From Peristeroidobacter agariperforans (GTDB taxonomy: Bacteria; Pseudomonadota; Gammaproteobacteria; Steroidobacterales; Steroidobacteraceae), in contig NZ_RYFW01000002.1 of NCBI RefSeq assembly GCF_004138335.1, positions 1,779,501 through 1,843,500 of the forward strand: DNA of 64,000 nucleotides, given 5' to 3'. The notes beneath the pieces are model-generated. The model did no database searches and was not told the DNA's origin. It saw only the letters and a list, made by a program, of their open reading frames with translations. Below, in pieces: positions 27,212 through 35,874 of this stretch. Positions within the stretch are counted from its first letter, which is position 1. Each line of letters begins with the position of its first letter. The translations under genes were made by a program, and so were the position numbers.

Positions 27212-27664
27212 ATGAAAGTCGGTGAAATTTGTCAGCGTGCCGTTGTCTGCATCGACAACACAGTGGACCTATCTGCAGCAGCGCAGATGATGCGTGAGCG
27301 CCATGTAGGTTTCCTGGTCGTCTATCGATCGGGCGACGATCTGCGTCGGCCGATCGGCGTGCTTACTGATCGCGACATCGTCGTCGAGGTGATCGCGAAG
27401 AAGGTCGCCGCAGACTCGCTTACGGTCGAAGACGTAATGACGCGGCAACCCGTGATTGCAAACGAGCACGAAGAGTTGGCTGACGTGCTGCAGGGAATGC
27501 GCATCGCTGGAGTCCGTCGCGTGCCGGTCGTCGACGCACGCGGCGCCCTGATGGGGGTCATCGCCGTCGACGACGCTTTCGATGTGCTCACGAACTTCAT
27601 GTGCGAGATCACAGGGTCCGTGAAAAACGAGCAACGAGTGGAACGCCGCACGCGCGCGAGCTGA
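27212..27664 (+). CDS. CBS-domain pair protein
   Basis: The 150-residue protein contains two CBS motifs (about residues 10-65, with PIGVLTDRDIVVEVIAKK, and 75-130, with GVRRVPVVDARGALMGVIAVDDA). It is probably an adenine-nucleotide-responsive regulator, and is similar to the CBS protein at 20716-21165. ATG at 27212 is preceded by GGAGA at 7 nt and by the shared upstream element. The pduL gene starts 1 nt after its stop, so the two are translated together; a link between energy sensing and acyl-phosphate metabolism is an inference. Confidence 0.92.
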   Translation: MKVGEICQRAVVCIDNTVDLSAAAQMMRERHVGFLVVYRSGDDLRRPIGVLTDRDIVVEVIAKKVAADSLTVEDVMTRQPVIANEHEELADVLQGMRIAGVRRVPVVDARGALMGVIAVDDAFDVLTNFMCEITGSVKNEQRVERRTRAS

Positions 27665-27665
27665 C

Positions 27666-28265
27666 GTGAGAATCCCGATCGCGGTCTCCGCCCGGCACGC
27701 GCATCTGAGCTCGAACACGCTGCAAAAGTTGTTTGGCGAAGGATACGAGCTGCGCGTGCACAAGTGGCTGTCCCAAACGGGGCAGTTCTCGGCTGAAGAG
27801 ACTGTGTCGCTGATCGGTCCTGACGGACGACTGGATCATGTGCGGCTCATGGGGCCGCCTCGTGAGCGAGACCAGGTCGAGTTGTCTCGCACCGATGAGC
27901 ATGTGCTCGGTCTGGCCGCGCCTCTGCGCGTTTCGGGCGATCTCGTGCAAACCCCGGGATTGCAAGTCTTGGGGCCCGCCGGGTGCGTCACGTTGGCAGG
28001 TGGCGTGATCACCGCGCGTCGACACATTCACATGAGTCCGGCGGACGCCACGCAGCTCGGATTACATGACCGGCAATCGGTGAGCGTCAGAATCGACAGT
28101 AATGGACGCGACCTGACCTTTGGCGATGTGATCGTCCGTGTCAGCCCCGACTTCCGGCTGGAGTTGCATCTCGATACCGACGAAGCGAATGCAGCAGGTG
28201 TCGCCAACGGCGACTTTGGTGAGATCGAACTGACGCCGTCAGGCACCGGTGAACTACGTAACTGA
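27666..28265 (+). CDS. pduL: Phosphate propanoyltransferase (PduL-type phosphotransacylase)
   Basis: The 199-residue protein shows both halves of the PduL fold, with zinc-ligand His motifs SARHAHLS near residue 8 and RRHIHMSP near residue 118. The enzyme exchanges CoA and phosphate on acyl groups (acetyl- or propanoyl-CoA to acyl phosphate). It lacks an N-terminal encapsulation peptide and has no shell-protein genes around it, so it should act in the cytosol. The GTG start at 27666 lies 1 nt after the CBS stop. No acetate kinase gene is in the window; one elsewhere would allow ATP formation from acyl-CoA. Confidence 0.92.
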   Translation: MRIPIAVSARHAHLSSNTLQKLFGEGYELRVHKWLSQTGQFSAEETVSLIGPDGRLDHVRLMGPPRERDQVELSRTDEHVLGLAAPLRVSGDLVQTPGLQVLGPAGCVTLAGGVITARRHIHMSPADATQLGLHDRQSVSVRIDSNGRDLTFGDVIVRVSPDFRLELHLDTDEANAAGVANGDFGEIELTPSGTGELRN

Positions 28266-28273
28266 CCGGGAGG

Positions 28274-28302
28274 ACTCCGGGCATCGCAATGCCTGCCGGA
28301 GT
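28274..28302 (+). terminator. Stem-loop after pduL, terminator-like
   Basis: ACTCCGG (28274-28280) pairs with CCGGAGT (28296-28302), and the inner GCAT/ATGC extends the stem with a three-base bulge. No T-run follows, so it may be a weak terminator, an mRNA-stability element or a repeat. Confidence 0.4.
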
Positions 28303-28352
28303 GTCACTCTCGAATCATCGTTGAGCGCAGACTTGCCGCAGGGAGACCGAGC

Positions 28353-28769
28353 ATGAAGTTCTGGTTGAGCGTCGTCGCCATTTCGGCCATGTCGGTCGTC
28401 GCATGCGCACCCATGCCAACGCAGCGCGAAGTGACGCAAATGTCTGGGCTTGAGATGTATGAAACGTTCTGTGCCAGCTGCCATGGCGTCGGCGGGGAAG
28501 GTGACGGTCCGGTCGCGCCGTTGATCAAGATTCATGTGCCGGATCTCACTCGAATCACACATCGATATGGCGGCGAGTTTCCGACCGAAGATGTGCGGTG
28601 GACCATCGACGGCCGTTTCGATCGACGCGCGCATGGACCTCGCGACATGCCGGTGTGGGGCTGGCAATTCTATCGCAGCGAGACCCTCAAGGATCCGGCC
28701 GAGCGCGCCCGGGTCGATGCCTTGATCGATCGTCTCGTCGTTTATCTGCGGTCCATTCAGAAAAGCTGA
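28353..28769 (+). CDS. Monohaem cytochrome c lipoprotein
   Basis: The 138-residue protein has a lipoprotein signal (hydrophobic WLSVVAISAMSVVAC, with lipid-attachment Cys at about residue 18). A cytochrome c domain carries CASCHG near residue 41 and a probable axial Met in RDMPVWGW near residue 98. The next gene encodes a close relative (shared CASCHGV, GDGP, VPDLT and MPVWG motifs), indicating tandem duplication. It is likely a small electron carrier on the periplasmic face; its partner is unknown. Confidence 0.9.
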   Translation: MKFWLSVVAISAMSVVACAPMPTQREVTQMSGLEMYETFCASCHGVGGEGDGPVAPLIKIHVPDLTRITHRYGGEFPTEDVRWTIDGRFDRRAHGPRDMPVWGWQFYRSETLKDPAERARVDALIDRLVVYLRSIQKS

Positions 28770-28787
28770 TGCTCCAGAGGGTCGCCC

Positions 28788-29201
28788 GTGCGTGTCATCA
28801 CCTTGCTCGCGTCGTTCCTGCTACTCGCAGTTTCCAGCCAAGCGACGGCGGCGGACTACGTCGCCATGTCCGGCGCGGAGCTGTACTCGCGCTTCTGCGC
28901 CAGCTGCCACGGAGTCACCGGGCGAGGTGACGGCCCGGCATCCGAGTCGCTCAAGATCGAAGTGCCCGACCTGACACTGATCGCACGGCGAGCGCAGGGC
29001 ACGTATCCGCGCGATCGAATCGAGAAGATCATCGACGGGCGCTACATCGTCGGCGCGCATGGTTCCCGCACGATGCCGGTGTGGGGCGAGGATTTTAGCC
29101 GGCTTGAAATCGGCAACCCGGATGCGGAACGCAGCACACGCCTGATCATCCTGCGGCTCGCCGACTATGTATGGTTGCTGCAGAAGCCAGCCGAGAACTG
29201 A
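28788..29201 (+). CDS. Secreted monohaem cytochrome c
   Basis: The 137-residue protein has a cleavable signal peptide (ITLLASFLLLAVSSQATAA), CASCHG near residue 38 and a Met ligand in RTMPVWGE near residue 93. It is a paralogue of the lipoprotein cytochrome immediately upstream. The GTG start at 28788 lies 19 nt after that gene. A universal stress protein gene starts 12 nt after the stop, so the cytochromes seem to be expressed with stress functions. Confidence 0.9.
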   Translation: MRVITLLASFLLLAVSSQATAADYVAMSGAELYSRFCASCHGVTGRGDGPASESLKIEVPDLTLIARRAQGTYPRDRIEKIIDGRYIVGAHGSRTMPVWGEDFSRLEIGNPDAERSTRLIILRLADYVWLLQKPAEN

Positions 29202-29213
29202 GGAGGAACAGCT

Positions 29214-30185
29214 ATGAACCTGCGATCGTGGAAGACGCTGCTGGTGGTGATCACCGATCCGTTCGCGCACGAGCAACCGGCCTTCACCAAAGCAGCCGCG
29301 CTGGCCCTCAGAAGCGGCGCGCGGCTGGTGTTGTTCAACTCGTTCATGATTCCGCAGCCGGTCAACGACGTTCCCATGGGCTCGCGGACGCAGATCATTG
29401 CCTCGGCCATTCGGGAGCGGCGCGAACGGATGGAATTGCTCGTTGCAAGTTCCAAAGTCACGGGCGCGAAATGCATCGTGACCTGGGACTATCCCGCGCA
29501 CGAAGCCATCGTGCGTCAGGTGCTCAAGACCAAGGCGGACCTGGTCATCAGCGCGAGCCATCGGCACGGGCGCGTGGCGCGATGGCTGCTTGCCAACACG
29601 GATTGGGAGTTGATCCGGCAGTGCCCGTGCCCGGTGTGGTTCGTGAGATCGCCTGAGATGCCGCTCGAGCCGACCGTCCTGGTCGCAGTCGATCCCTTTC
29701 ATACGCACGACAAGCCCGCAACTCTCGATGATCGGCTGGTGCATGCGGCGCGCGTCGTGGGAGACCAGTTCGGCGGCCGCGTGAAACTGGTACACGCTTG
29801 CAACGCCGGCGACGATGCCCGGGCGGTGCGTTTGCTGGTGGTCGCGGCGGCCAAACAGGCGGTGTGCGATCTGGCCTCCCGGCATGGTATCGATGCGGAA
29901 TATTGTGAGGTCAAAGCCGGCGCGCCCGAGGAAATCATCTCTTCAATCGAACGGCGAGATGGGGCGGATCTGCTGGTAATGGGCGCGGTGTCTCGTAGCA
30001 TCGACACCCATCCGGTGATCGGTAACACCGCCGAGCGCGTCATTGATCGAGTGGCATGCGACCTGCTGGTCATCAAGCCGGCGAATGTCGCGACGAAACG
30101 GCAACGGCCGCCACGGCATGCGCCGGCTCGCAAGAGCAACGGCAGCGGCCGCGGGAAGCGAGTGCCGGCACAGTACGCAGGCTGA
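29214..30185 (+). CDS. Tandem-domain universal stress protein, UspE-like
   Basis: The 323-residue protein has two Usp folds. The first (about 8-145) ends in NTDWELIRQCPCPVWFV and has lost the ATP loop. The second (about 152-290) ends in VMGAVSR, IGNTAERVIDRVACDLLVIKP, like Escherichia coli UspE. A basic tail (RKSNGSGRGKR) follows. AGGAGG lies upstream of the ATG. It is one of four tandem-domain Usp genes in the window (also 37797, 45870 and 53206). Confidence 0.92.
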   Translation: MNLRSWKTLLVVITDPFAHEQPAFTKAAALALRSGARLVLFNSFMIPQPVNDVPMGSRTQIIASAIRERRERMELLVASSKVTGAKCIVTWDYPAHEAIVRQVLKTKADLVISASHRHGRVARWLLANTDWELIRQCPCPVWFVRSPEMPLEPTVLVAVDPFHTHDKPATLDDRLVHAARVVGDQFGGRVKLVHACNAGDDARAVRLLVVAAAKQAVCDLASRHGIDAEYCEVKAGAPEEIISSIERRDGADLLVMGAVSRSIDTHPVIGNTAERVIDRVACDLLVIKPANVATKRQRPPRHAPARKSNGSGRGKRVPAQYAG

Positions 30186-30186
30186 G

Positions 30187-30738
30187 ATGCTCGCGCCACC
30201 GCCAACCTTGAAGTTGGACGAGTGGACCTGGGCAACCGCCACTCGCGACGGCACTTCGATCACGGTTCGCCCGTTGCGTGCGGACGACGAACGACGCGAG
30301 ATCGCATTCATCGAGTCGCTTTCCGAGCAAACGCGTTACTTCCGCATGTTTACGCCACTGAAGTATCTGTCCCCACAGCTGCTCAGTCAGTTCATGGATG
30401 TCGACTACGACCGACGCATGGCGTTGGTCGCGACCGTGGGGGCCGGCGACCAGGAGATGTTTGTCGGAGTTGCCCGCTATGGCTCGACGGATCGGCAGGA
30501 GCAGGCGGAACTGGGTGTGACCGTGACGGATGCGTGGCAGCGCCGTGGCATTGCGACCATCCTCATCGGAGCATTGATGCGCTTTGCCCGCAGCCATGGC
30601 TTTCACGAGCTTGCCGGAATGGTGCTGCCGGAAAATCACGCGATGCTGGCGCTGGCTCGAAGTCTGAGCTTCACAATCGAGCACGATCCCGCCGGGCACA
30701 TCATGAAGATCTCGCGTCGGCTCGACGATTCGCTTTGA
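30187..30738 (+). CDS. GNAT family N-acetyltransferase
   Basis: The 183-residue protein has a GNAT fold with the acetyl-CoA loop region TVTDAWQRRGIATILIGALMRFA (Q/RxxGxA pattern) and the later segment HAMLALARSLSF. The N-terminal TVRPLRADDERREIAFIESLSEQTRYFRMF is like the acetyltransferase module of protein lysine acetyltransferases (Pat/YfiQ-type), so a protein substrate is possible. It starts 1 nt after the stop of the Usp gene, so the two are co-translated. Target unknown. Confidence 0.87.
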   Translation: MLAPPPTLKLDEWTWATATRDGTSITVRPLRADDERREIAFIESLSEQTRYFRMFTPLKYLSPQLLSQFMDVDYDRRMALVATVGAGDQEMFVGVARYGSTDRQEQAELGVTVTDAWQRRGIATILIGALMRFARSHGFHELAGMVLPENHAMLALARSLSFTIEHDPAGHIMKISRRLDDSL

Positions 30739-30750
30739 GCGAAGATCGTG

Positions 30751-32301
30751 CTACGAGCTCTGAGAGCGCACAGCATTGGCGACCTTCTCGACGGCGTCAG
30801 CGTCGCGAGTGTCGACGTTGATGACTCGATAGTGTGTGTCGAGTGGCGCCAAATCTCGCAACTGGGAGCGCACCACCGACTGATCGGCCTCCGAGGGATC
30901 GCCCCCGTGTGCAACCCGGGCAGCTATCCGGTCCAGCAGCGTCGAAGGGTCAGCTGAGCATGAAATGAACATGCACGTGACAGCCATTCGGTCGGCTGAA
31001 GAGATGAACAACTCTCGGTCGCTCGCCTCCAGAAAGGTCGCATCGACGATCACGTTGAATCCAGCTTGCAGGCAGCTCTCCGCGCAATCCATCAACCGTG
31101 CGTAAACTCGGTGGCTCGTCTCCGGAGCATAGTTCCCCTGTTTGAAGCCAGCTGTCGTCGGGGGCGCGCGGAGCAGGCGCTTTCTTTCGACGTCGGATGT
31201 GATGCGTATTGCGTGCAACGGCGCAATCAGCTGTTCGCTCAACCATGACTTGCCCGCGCCGGACACACCATGCATCAGCAGCAGGACGGGCCTGGGCCGC
31301 TGCGTCAGTTCGAGGGCAGTGCGCACTCGGCGGCGCATGCGCTCGATGTAGCTCTCTGCAAGATGCGTCGATTGTTCGGCGGCGATGACATCCACCTTGG
31401 CTCGTACCAGTGCCCGATAAACGGCATAGAACGGCAACAGGCGCACCCCGGCATAGTCGCCGGTGATCTCCAGATAGCGACTGAGCAGCGCCGCTGCCAG
31501 GTCGTCGCGACGGTGGCCGTGCAGATCCATGATCAGAAAGGCAATGTCGTTGATGACATCGACGGTGCGAAGTTGCGGATCGAAGTCGATACAGTCGAAC
31601 GGAACGAGCCGGCCTTCGAACCGTACGATATTCGCGGCATGCAGATCGCCGTGGCAGTCCCGGATGCGGTGGTCGCGGACCCGCTCTTCGAAAGTGGCTT
31701 CGTGCGCGTCGATCGCTTTGCGCGTCCATTCCCACAACCACCGCAGCTCGGGAGTCATCCAGCGCTGCTCGGTGTACTCCAACAGTTGCTCGAGGTTGGC
31801 GAGCACCGTGTCATACATGTGCTGCGTGGCGTCGGATGCATATTCTCCGGTGAGTTCCGGTGTCTGCAGATGAAAGTGGGCCAGGGTTTCGCCCAGTTGA
31901 ATCATCTCCGCCAGCGACACCTGCTCGCGTTGAAGCAATACAGGTAGCTCCGCATCGGCAGGAAACTGCTTCAGGCAGACCGCGTATTCGATAGCTGCGC
32001 CTGCGCCTGCGACGCGTGCTCGACCGCTCACACGCGTGATCGGCACGACTCCAAGATATAGCTCGGGCGCGAGGCGACAATTGAGTCGGACTTCCTCTTC
32101 GCAGTAATGCCGCCTGCGTTCCAGAGTGGACGTATCGATGAATTCCAGCTGGAGGGGCCTCTTGATCTTGTAAGCCCGCGTTCCCGTGAGAACGATCCAC
32201 GAGATATGGGTCTCCACCACGCGCAATTCGGTTACGTCATGGGGGAAGGCTGAGGGGACCAGCAGTTCCTCGATACACAAGGGCCGATCTGCATCGCTCA
32301 T
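30751..32301 (-). CDS. Phosphotransferase-fold protein fused to P-loop kinase
   Basis: The 516-residue protein joins two parts. Residues about 20-320 are of the aminoglycoside phosphotransferase-like fold (AYKIKRPLQLEF for the ATP Lys, catalytic loop DCHGDLHAANIVRF, and IDFDPQLRTVDVINDIAF for the metal Asp). Residues about 340-500 form a P-loop kinase domain with Walker A HGVSGAGKSWLS. This combination is widespread as a bifunctional phosphotransferase/ATP-binding protein without a settled substrate. A relative without the P-loop part is encoded at 38732-39799. It converges on the GNAT gene with a 12-nt gap. Confidence 0.88.
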   Translation of the reverse strand: MSDADRPLCIEELLVPSAFPHDVTELRVVETHISWIVLTGTRAYKIKRPLQLEFIDTSTLERRRHYCEEEVRLNCRLAPELYLGVVPITRVSGRARVAGAGAAIEYAVCLKQFPADAELPVLLQREQVSLAEMIQLGETLAHFHLQTPELTGEYASDATQHMYDTVLANLEQLLEYTEQRWMTPELRWLWEWTRKAIDAHEATFEERVRDHRIRDCHGDLHAANIVRFEGRLVPFDCIDFDPQLRTVDVINDIAFLIMDLHGHRRDDLAAALLSRYLEITGDYAGVRLLPFYAVYRALVRAKVDVIAAEQSTHLAESYIERMRRRVRTALELTQRPRPVLLLMHGVSGAGKSWLSEQLIAPLHAIRITSDVERKRLLRAPPTTAGFKQGNYAPETSHRVYARLMDCAESCLQAGFNVIVDATFLEASDRELFISSADRMAVTCMFISCSADPSTLLDRIAARVAHGGDPSEADQSVVRSQLRDLAPLDTHYRVINVDTRDADAVEKVANAVRSQSS

Positions 32302-32374
32302 GGCGTCCTCGAGCGGTTTCTGGCAATCAGTAACTTAAGCGAGCTAAGGCCGGGGAGCACTCGGCGGGACCACG

Positions 32375-32401
32375 TAACGGCTAAGCCCAAACCCGCATGG
32401 T
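32375..32401 (+). promoter_or_regulatory. Looser member of the shared upstream element
   Basis: TAACGGCTAAG, then CCCGCATGGTT at the same spacing as the copy at 27132-27158. It lies 70 nt before the DksA-like gene. The right half CCCGCATGGTT is identical to the copy before the CBS gene. Confidence 0.4.
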
Positions 32402-32471
32402 TCCCGGCCTGGCATCGCCGGAGTATTTGGTTGTCTCACTGTCGAGACGCGACCCTACGTGCGGGTGTTCC

Positions 32472-32813
32472 ATGGCCACTGAAGCCCGGTCCGTCGAACA
32501 AATTCGCAAACGCCTGCTGACCCGGCGGCTGGAGTTGCAACAGCGCGGCAGTCGGGTGGGCCAGGATCTGTCCAGGCAATTGGATCCGCTCAGTAGCGAT
32601 GCCGGCGATCGCGCCATTCAGTTGGAGAACGACGAGTCGCTGCACGCGATCGGTGAGGCCGCCGTCAGTGAGATCGAGGATATCGACGTCGCACTGGATC
32701 GCCTGGAGCGAGGGTACTATGGAATCTGCAAAGTATGCGGCGACGAGATTGCCCCGGCGCGACTCGCGGCCGTGCCTCAGGCATCGACGTGCCAAGAGTG
32801 CGGGCGGAGCTGA
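32472..32813 (+). CDS. DksA/TraR-type zinc finger protein
   Basis: The 113-residue protein has an N-terminal helical region and the C4 zinc finger CKVCGDEIAPARL with second pair CQECG at the C-terminus. The segment ALDRLERGYYGICKVCG is diagnostic of the family. Small DksA/TraR proteins bind the RNA polymerase secondary channel and alter promoter choice, often with ppGpp. ATG at 32472 is chosen because homology begins there; an earlier ATG at 32397 adds unlikely residues. A diheme cytochrome gene follows after 1 nt. Confidence 0.88.
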   Translation: MATEARSVEQIRKRLLTRRLELQQRGSRVGQDLSRQLDPLSSDAGDRAIQLENDESLHAIGEAAVSEIEDIDVALDRLERGYYGICKVCGDEIAPARLAAVPQASTCQECGRS

Positions 32814-32814
32814 C

Positions 32815-33528
32815 ATGCAGAGAGCGTTGCTGACGCTCTCGATTTCGATCGCCGCCATGCTCGCGAGCCCTGCGGCTGGCCAGGACGTGCGTAGCACGGA
32901 GCTCATCGAACGCGCCCTGCAGGCAAAGCCGGACACATCGGCCGGCAAGAAGATTTACAACGAGCACTGCACAACTTGTCACGGCGCGCGGGGTTATGGG
33001 AACGCCGAGCAAGTCATACCCGCGCTTGCAGGGCAGCTGCCCATCTATGTCATCAAGCAACTCGTCGATCTGTCAGAGCGCTCACGGACATCGGCGGATA
33101 TGCATCGGATCGCGGCCAGAAAGCCGCTAACGACGCCGCAAGCCTTGCGCGACATCGCAACCTATCTCGGCACACTCGATCCCAACCCCAAGCCAGAAAC
33201 AGGCGACGGCGCGCAGCTAGCGATGGGCAAGCGTTACTATCAAGGTCTGTGCGCTTACTGCCACGGCGCTCAAGGTGGTGGCAACGAAGCTCACGCCACG
33301 CCAGCGCTACGCCGGCAGCATTATTCATACCTGCTGATGCAAATGCGCGATCTGTCCGCGGATCATCGCTACAGCGTCGACATTGAGATTGTCGATACTT
33401 TGCGGCAGCTGTCATACGACCAGCTCAGCGCCATTGCCGACTACGCATCGCGCCTGCCGATGGCGGGCAGTTCGGTAGTCGATTCCGAGCAACGTCCATC
33501 GCAGCCGGCGCAATCCGTTACGCCATGA
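32815..33528 (+). CDS. Diheme cytochrome c, c4-like
   Basis: The 237-residue protein has a signal peptide (LLTLSISIAAMLASPAAG) and two cytochrome c domains. The first has CTTCHG near residue 46 and the second CAYCHG near residue 146. This two-domain layout is the cytochrome c4/c553 type. A Met ligand candidate in the second domain is in RLPMAG. ATG at 32815 follows GGAG at 8 nt. Its stop overlaps the start of the flavodoxin-fold oxidoreductase gene by 4 nt. Likely role: periplasmic electron transfer to a terminal oxidase or reductase. Confidence 0.9.
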   Translation: MQRALLTLSISIAAMLASPAAGQDVRSTELIERALQAKPDTSAGKKIYNEHCTTCHGARGYGNAEQVIPALAGQLPIYVIKQLVDLSERSRTSADMHRIAARKPLTTPQALRDIATYLGTLDPNPKPETGDGAQLAMGKRYYQGLCAYCHGAQGGGNEAHATPALRRQHYSYLLMQMRDLSADHRYSVDIEIVDTLRQLSYDQLSAIADYASRLPMAGSSVVDSEQRPSQPAQSVTP

Positions 33529-34112
33529 GCAAACGCATTCTCATCATCGACGGTCATCCCGACCCCGCCGGCGGACGGCTGGTGCACGCGCTTGCGGACG
33601 CCTATCGCGAAGGGGCGGAGTCGGGCAAGCACGAAGTGCTGACGCTGCGTGTGGCGGATCTGGAATTTCCGCTGCTGCGGACCCAGGCGGACTATGAAAA
33701 GGGCGAGCCGTTGCAGACCATTCGTCGTTGCCAGTCGATGCTGGATTGGGCGACGCACGTCGTCATCGTGTATCCCCTGTGGCTGGGCTCCATGCCCGCC
33801 ATGCTCAAGGCGCTGCTCGAACAGACCTTGCGACCAGGCTTTGCATTCAGTGCGCGCAAGTTGGGACGTTGGCCGGTGAAGCTGCAATCGGGTAAGAGCG
33901 CGCGCGTGGTTGTGACGATGGGCATGCCGGGCTGGCTGTATCGCTGGTACTTCCGCGCTCACAGCCTTCGCAGCTTGCGACGGAACATCCTGCACTTCAT
34001 CGGGTTCAGGCACGTACGGGCCACGGTGATCGGCAATGTTGCCAAGCTTTCGCTCACACAGCGGCAGGCGTATCTGCGACGCATGCGAGAGCTCGGGGCC
34101 CGCGCAGTCTGA
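33525..34112 (+). CDS. NAD(P)H-dependent oxidoreductase, flavodoxin-like fold
   Basis: The 195-residue protein belongs to the NQO1/KefF/MdaB group: ILIIDGHPDP at the first beta strand/FMN-binding loop, and VIVYPLWLGSMPAMLKALLEQ for the flavin/NAD region. Such enzymes reduce quinones by two electrons and guard against redox cycling; some act as KefF ancillary subunits. It overlaps the cytochrome gene by 4 nt (ATGA) and converges on the L,D-transpeptidase gene. Confidence 0.88.
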   Translation: MSKRILIIDGHPDPAGGRLVHALADAYREGAESGKHEVLTLRVADLEFPLLRTQADYEKGEPLQTIRRCQSMLDWATHVVIVYPLWLGSMPAMLKALLEQTLRPGFAFSARKLGRWPVKLQSGKSARVVVTMGMPGWLYRWYFRAHSLRSLRRNILHFIGFRHVRATVIGNVAKLSLTQRQAYLRRMRELGARAV

Positions 34113-34128
34113 GCTTCGCAAGGCTGGA

Positions 34129-35655
34129 CTACGACGCCGGAGCGCTCGCCAGCAGTTTTTCCAACCGCGCGTCGTGCCCATAAAGGTCCGGCGCGAACAT
34201 CACGCCGCGAGATACCGTAGCCGCAGCCGTTGCGTAGAAGACGATGACTCGTACGGGTGTCTTGAGCTTGATCCGTCGTGGCGCTGTGCCACACAGCGCA
34301 GTCTCGACCGCGTCTGCGTCCCATGTGCCTGGTGCATTGACGAGCACGTATTCCGCCAACGCCGCCGGATCGCTGATCCGGATGCAGCCGTGACTGAATG
34401 CTCGCTGCGAAAGTGCGAACAAGTCGGGTTCGGGGGTCCCATGCAATCGGATGGAATAGGGGTTCGGCAGCACGAACTTCACCGGGCCGAGCGCGTTGTC
34501 GGCTCCAGGTCGCTGGCGCAGTCGGAATTTCCCTGCGGCGAGCGCCGCGATTGCCTCGGGCGTCGGCTGTTGAACCTCGTTGCCGCCGCGCACGATCTCA
34601 AAGTGGTGTCGCTCGAGATACTTCACATCCTCGCGGATCTTCGGCAGCAATTCGTCACGCACGATGCTGACGGGCACGTCCCAGTAAGGATTGAAGATCA
34701 CTTCTTCGATGGACGCGGTGAAGATCGGCGTACGCTGCTTGGTTTGACCGACAATCACCGGGATCTCCAGCAACTGCTCACCGGGCCGCCCGGGCCGGGG
34801 CAAGGCATACAACATGAACTGTGGGATGTTGATGACGATCTCGGGCCGGGGCAGCTCGCTGAGCCAACGCCAACGTTCCATCGATAGCTCGATCTGACGC
34901 GCGCGCTGGCGCAGCGGTACGTTGAGCGCCGTCAATGTCTGTTTGCCGAGGACGCCGTCCGGCGAAAGGCCATGGCGGCTTTGGAAACGCTTCAGTCCGT
35001 CCACCACGGGAGCATCAAGCGTCGCGGAGCTGGTCGAGGCGCCAGTCGTCGCCGGCAAGTCCCCCAGCAGGAGCAGTTGCTGCCGCAACCGCATTGCGCC
35101 CGAGTACTCATCGCCCAACTCAGCGGATCGCGCAGAGGGTGCTGGCAGGGCCGAGTACACTTGATCCTTTGCCAACTGTCGATAGCGGGCCAGGGCTTCC
35201 TTCAGAAGACGATAAGGGACGGCGCGCGGCTCGATCGAATCGATCTCCGCCTCGATGCTCCTGGAATTTGCCAGTCGCCGAACGACGGTCGGGATATCGG
35301 TACGTTCCTTAGTCGCCGGCAAGTCGAAACCCGCCGCGCTGGCGTTGACGCGACCGTAGCGCAGATGAGCCACGAAACGGGAGACCCGCCCTGACAGGTC
35401 GGTATCATATCGATTCAACAACTCAGCATCCGCTCGGGAGCCATGTACCCGTTGCAGCTCAGTGCTCGTGAGACCGCTCAGGTACGCATCGGCACGCAGC
35501 CCGTGCCGCTCGGCTTCGCGCAACGCGTCTTCGATGTCCTCCGCCTGCGGCGAAGGGCGGCCTTGTTTCACCCAAAGCAGCGGCTCGGCTGCGTGCGTAA
35601 CAACAGCCCACCATGCCCCAACAACAGCCATTCCCAGGAGAATCGCGCGCGTCAC
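34129..35655 (-). CDS. L,D-transpeptidase, YcbB/LdtD-like
   Basis: The 508-residue protein has an N-terminal membrane or signal segment (AILLGMAVVGAWWAVVTHA), a scaffold region, a peptidoglycan-binding segment (VVDGLKRFQSRHGLSPDGVLG, about residues 210-250) and a C-terminal YkuD catalytic domain. The active site has HGTPEPDLF and SHGCIRI with the nucleophilic Cys. It forms 3-3 crosslinks in the cell wall, a known response to envelope stress. The GTG at 35655 is favoured by GAGGG at 6 nt; a longer frame to 35748 places extra residues before the signal segment. Confidence 0.9.
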   Translation of the reverse strand: MTRAILLGMAVVGAWWAVVTHAAEPLLWVKQGRPSPQAEDIEDALREAERHGLRADAYLSGLTSTELQRVHGSRADAELLNRYDTDLSGRVSRFVAHLRYGRVNASAAGFDLPATKERTDIPTVVRRLANSRSIEAEIDSIEPRAVPYRLLKEALARYRQLAKDQVYSALPAPSARSAELGDEYSGAMRLRQQLLLLGDLPATTGASTSSATLDAPVVDGLKRFQSRHGLSPDGVLGKQTLTALNVPLRQRARQIELSMERWRWLSELPRPEIVINIPQFMLYALPRPGRPGEQLLEIPVIVGQTKQRTPIFTASIEEVIFNPYWDVPVSIVRDELLPKIREDVKYLERHHFEIVRGGNEVQQPTPEAIAALAAGKFRLRQRPGADNALGPVKFVLPNPYSIRLHGTPEPDLFALSQRAFSHGCIRISDPAALAEYVLVNAPGTWDADAVETALCGTAPRRIKLKTPVRVIVFYATAAATVSRGVMFAPDLYGHDARLEKLLASAPAS

Positions 35656-35778
35656 TGAATCCCTCTTCAAGTGGTGGCGTCGGAGCACCAAGTGTCGCAG
35701 TGCGCATGTAACTCCCCATCCGGAAATCCTCTGAGACGATCGCGACATCTCGCGGCAGCCTTGCTCGTAAGGAGCACG

Positions 35779-35805
35779 TAGCGCTTACGGCGTTCCACGA
35801 ATGGT
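35779..35805 (+). promoter_or_regulatory. Shared upstream element, copy before hsp20
   Basis: TAGCGCTTACGGC, then TTCC, CG and ATGGT, matching 27132-27158 at 24 of 27 positions. It ends 69 nt before the Hsp20 start. It lies between this gene and the divergent L,D-transpeptidase gene. Confidence 0.55.
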
Positions 35806-35874
35806 GAGTGCGCCGTCTCATGCCGAAACATTTCGGTCGTTGATCGGACATTCATCATTCATCGGAGACCGGAC

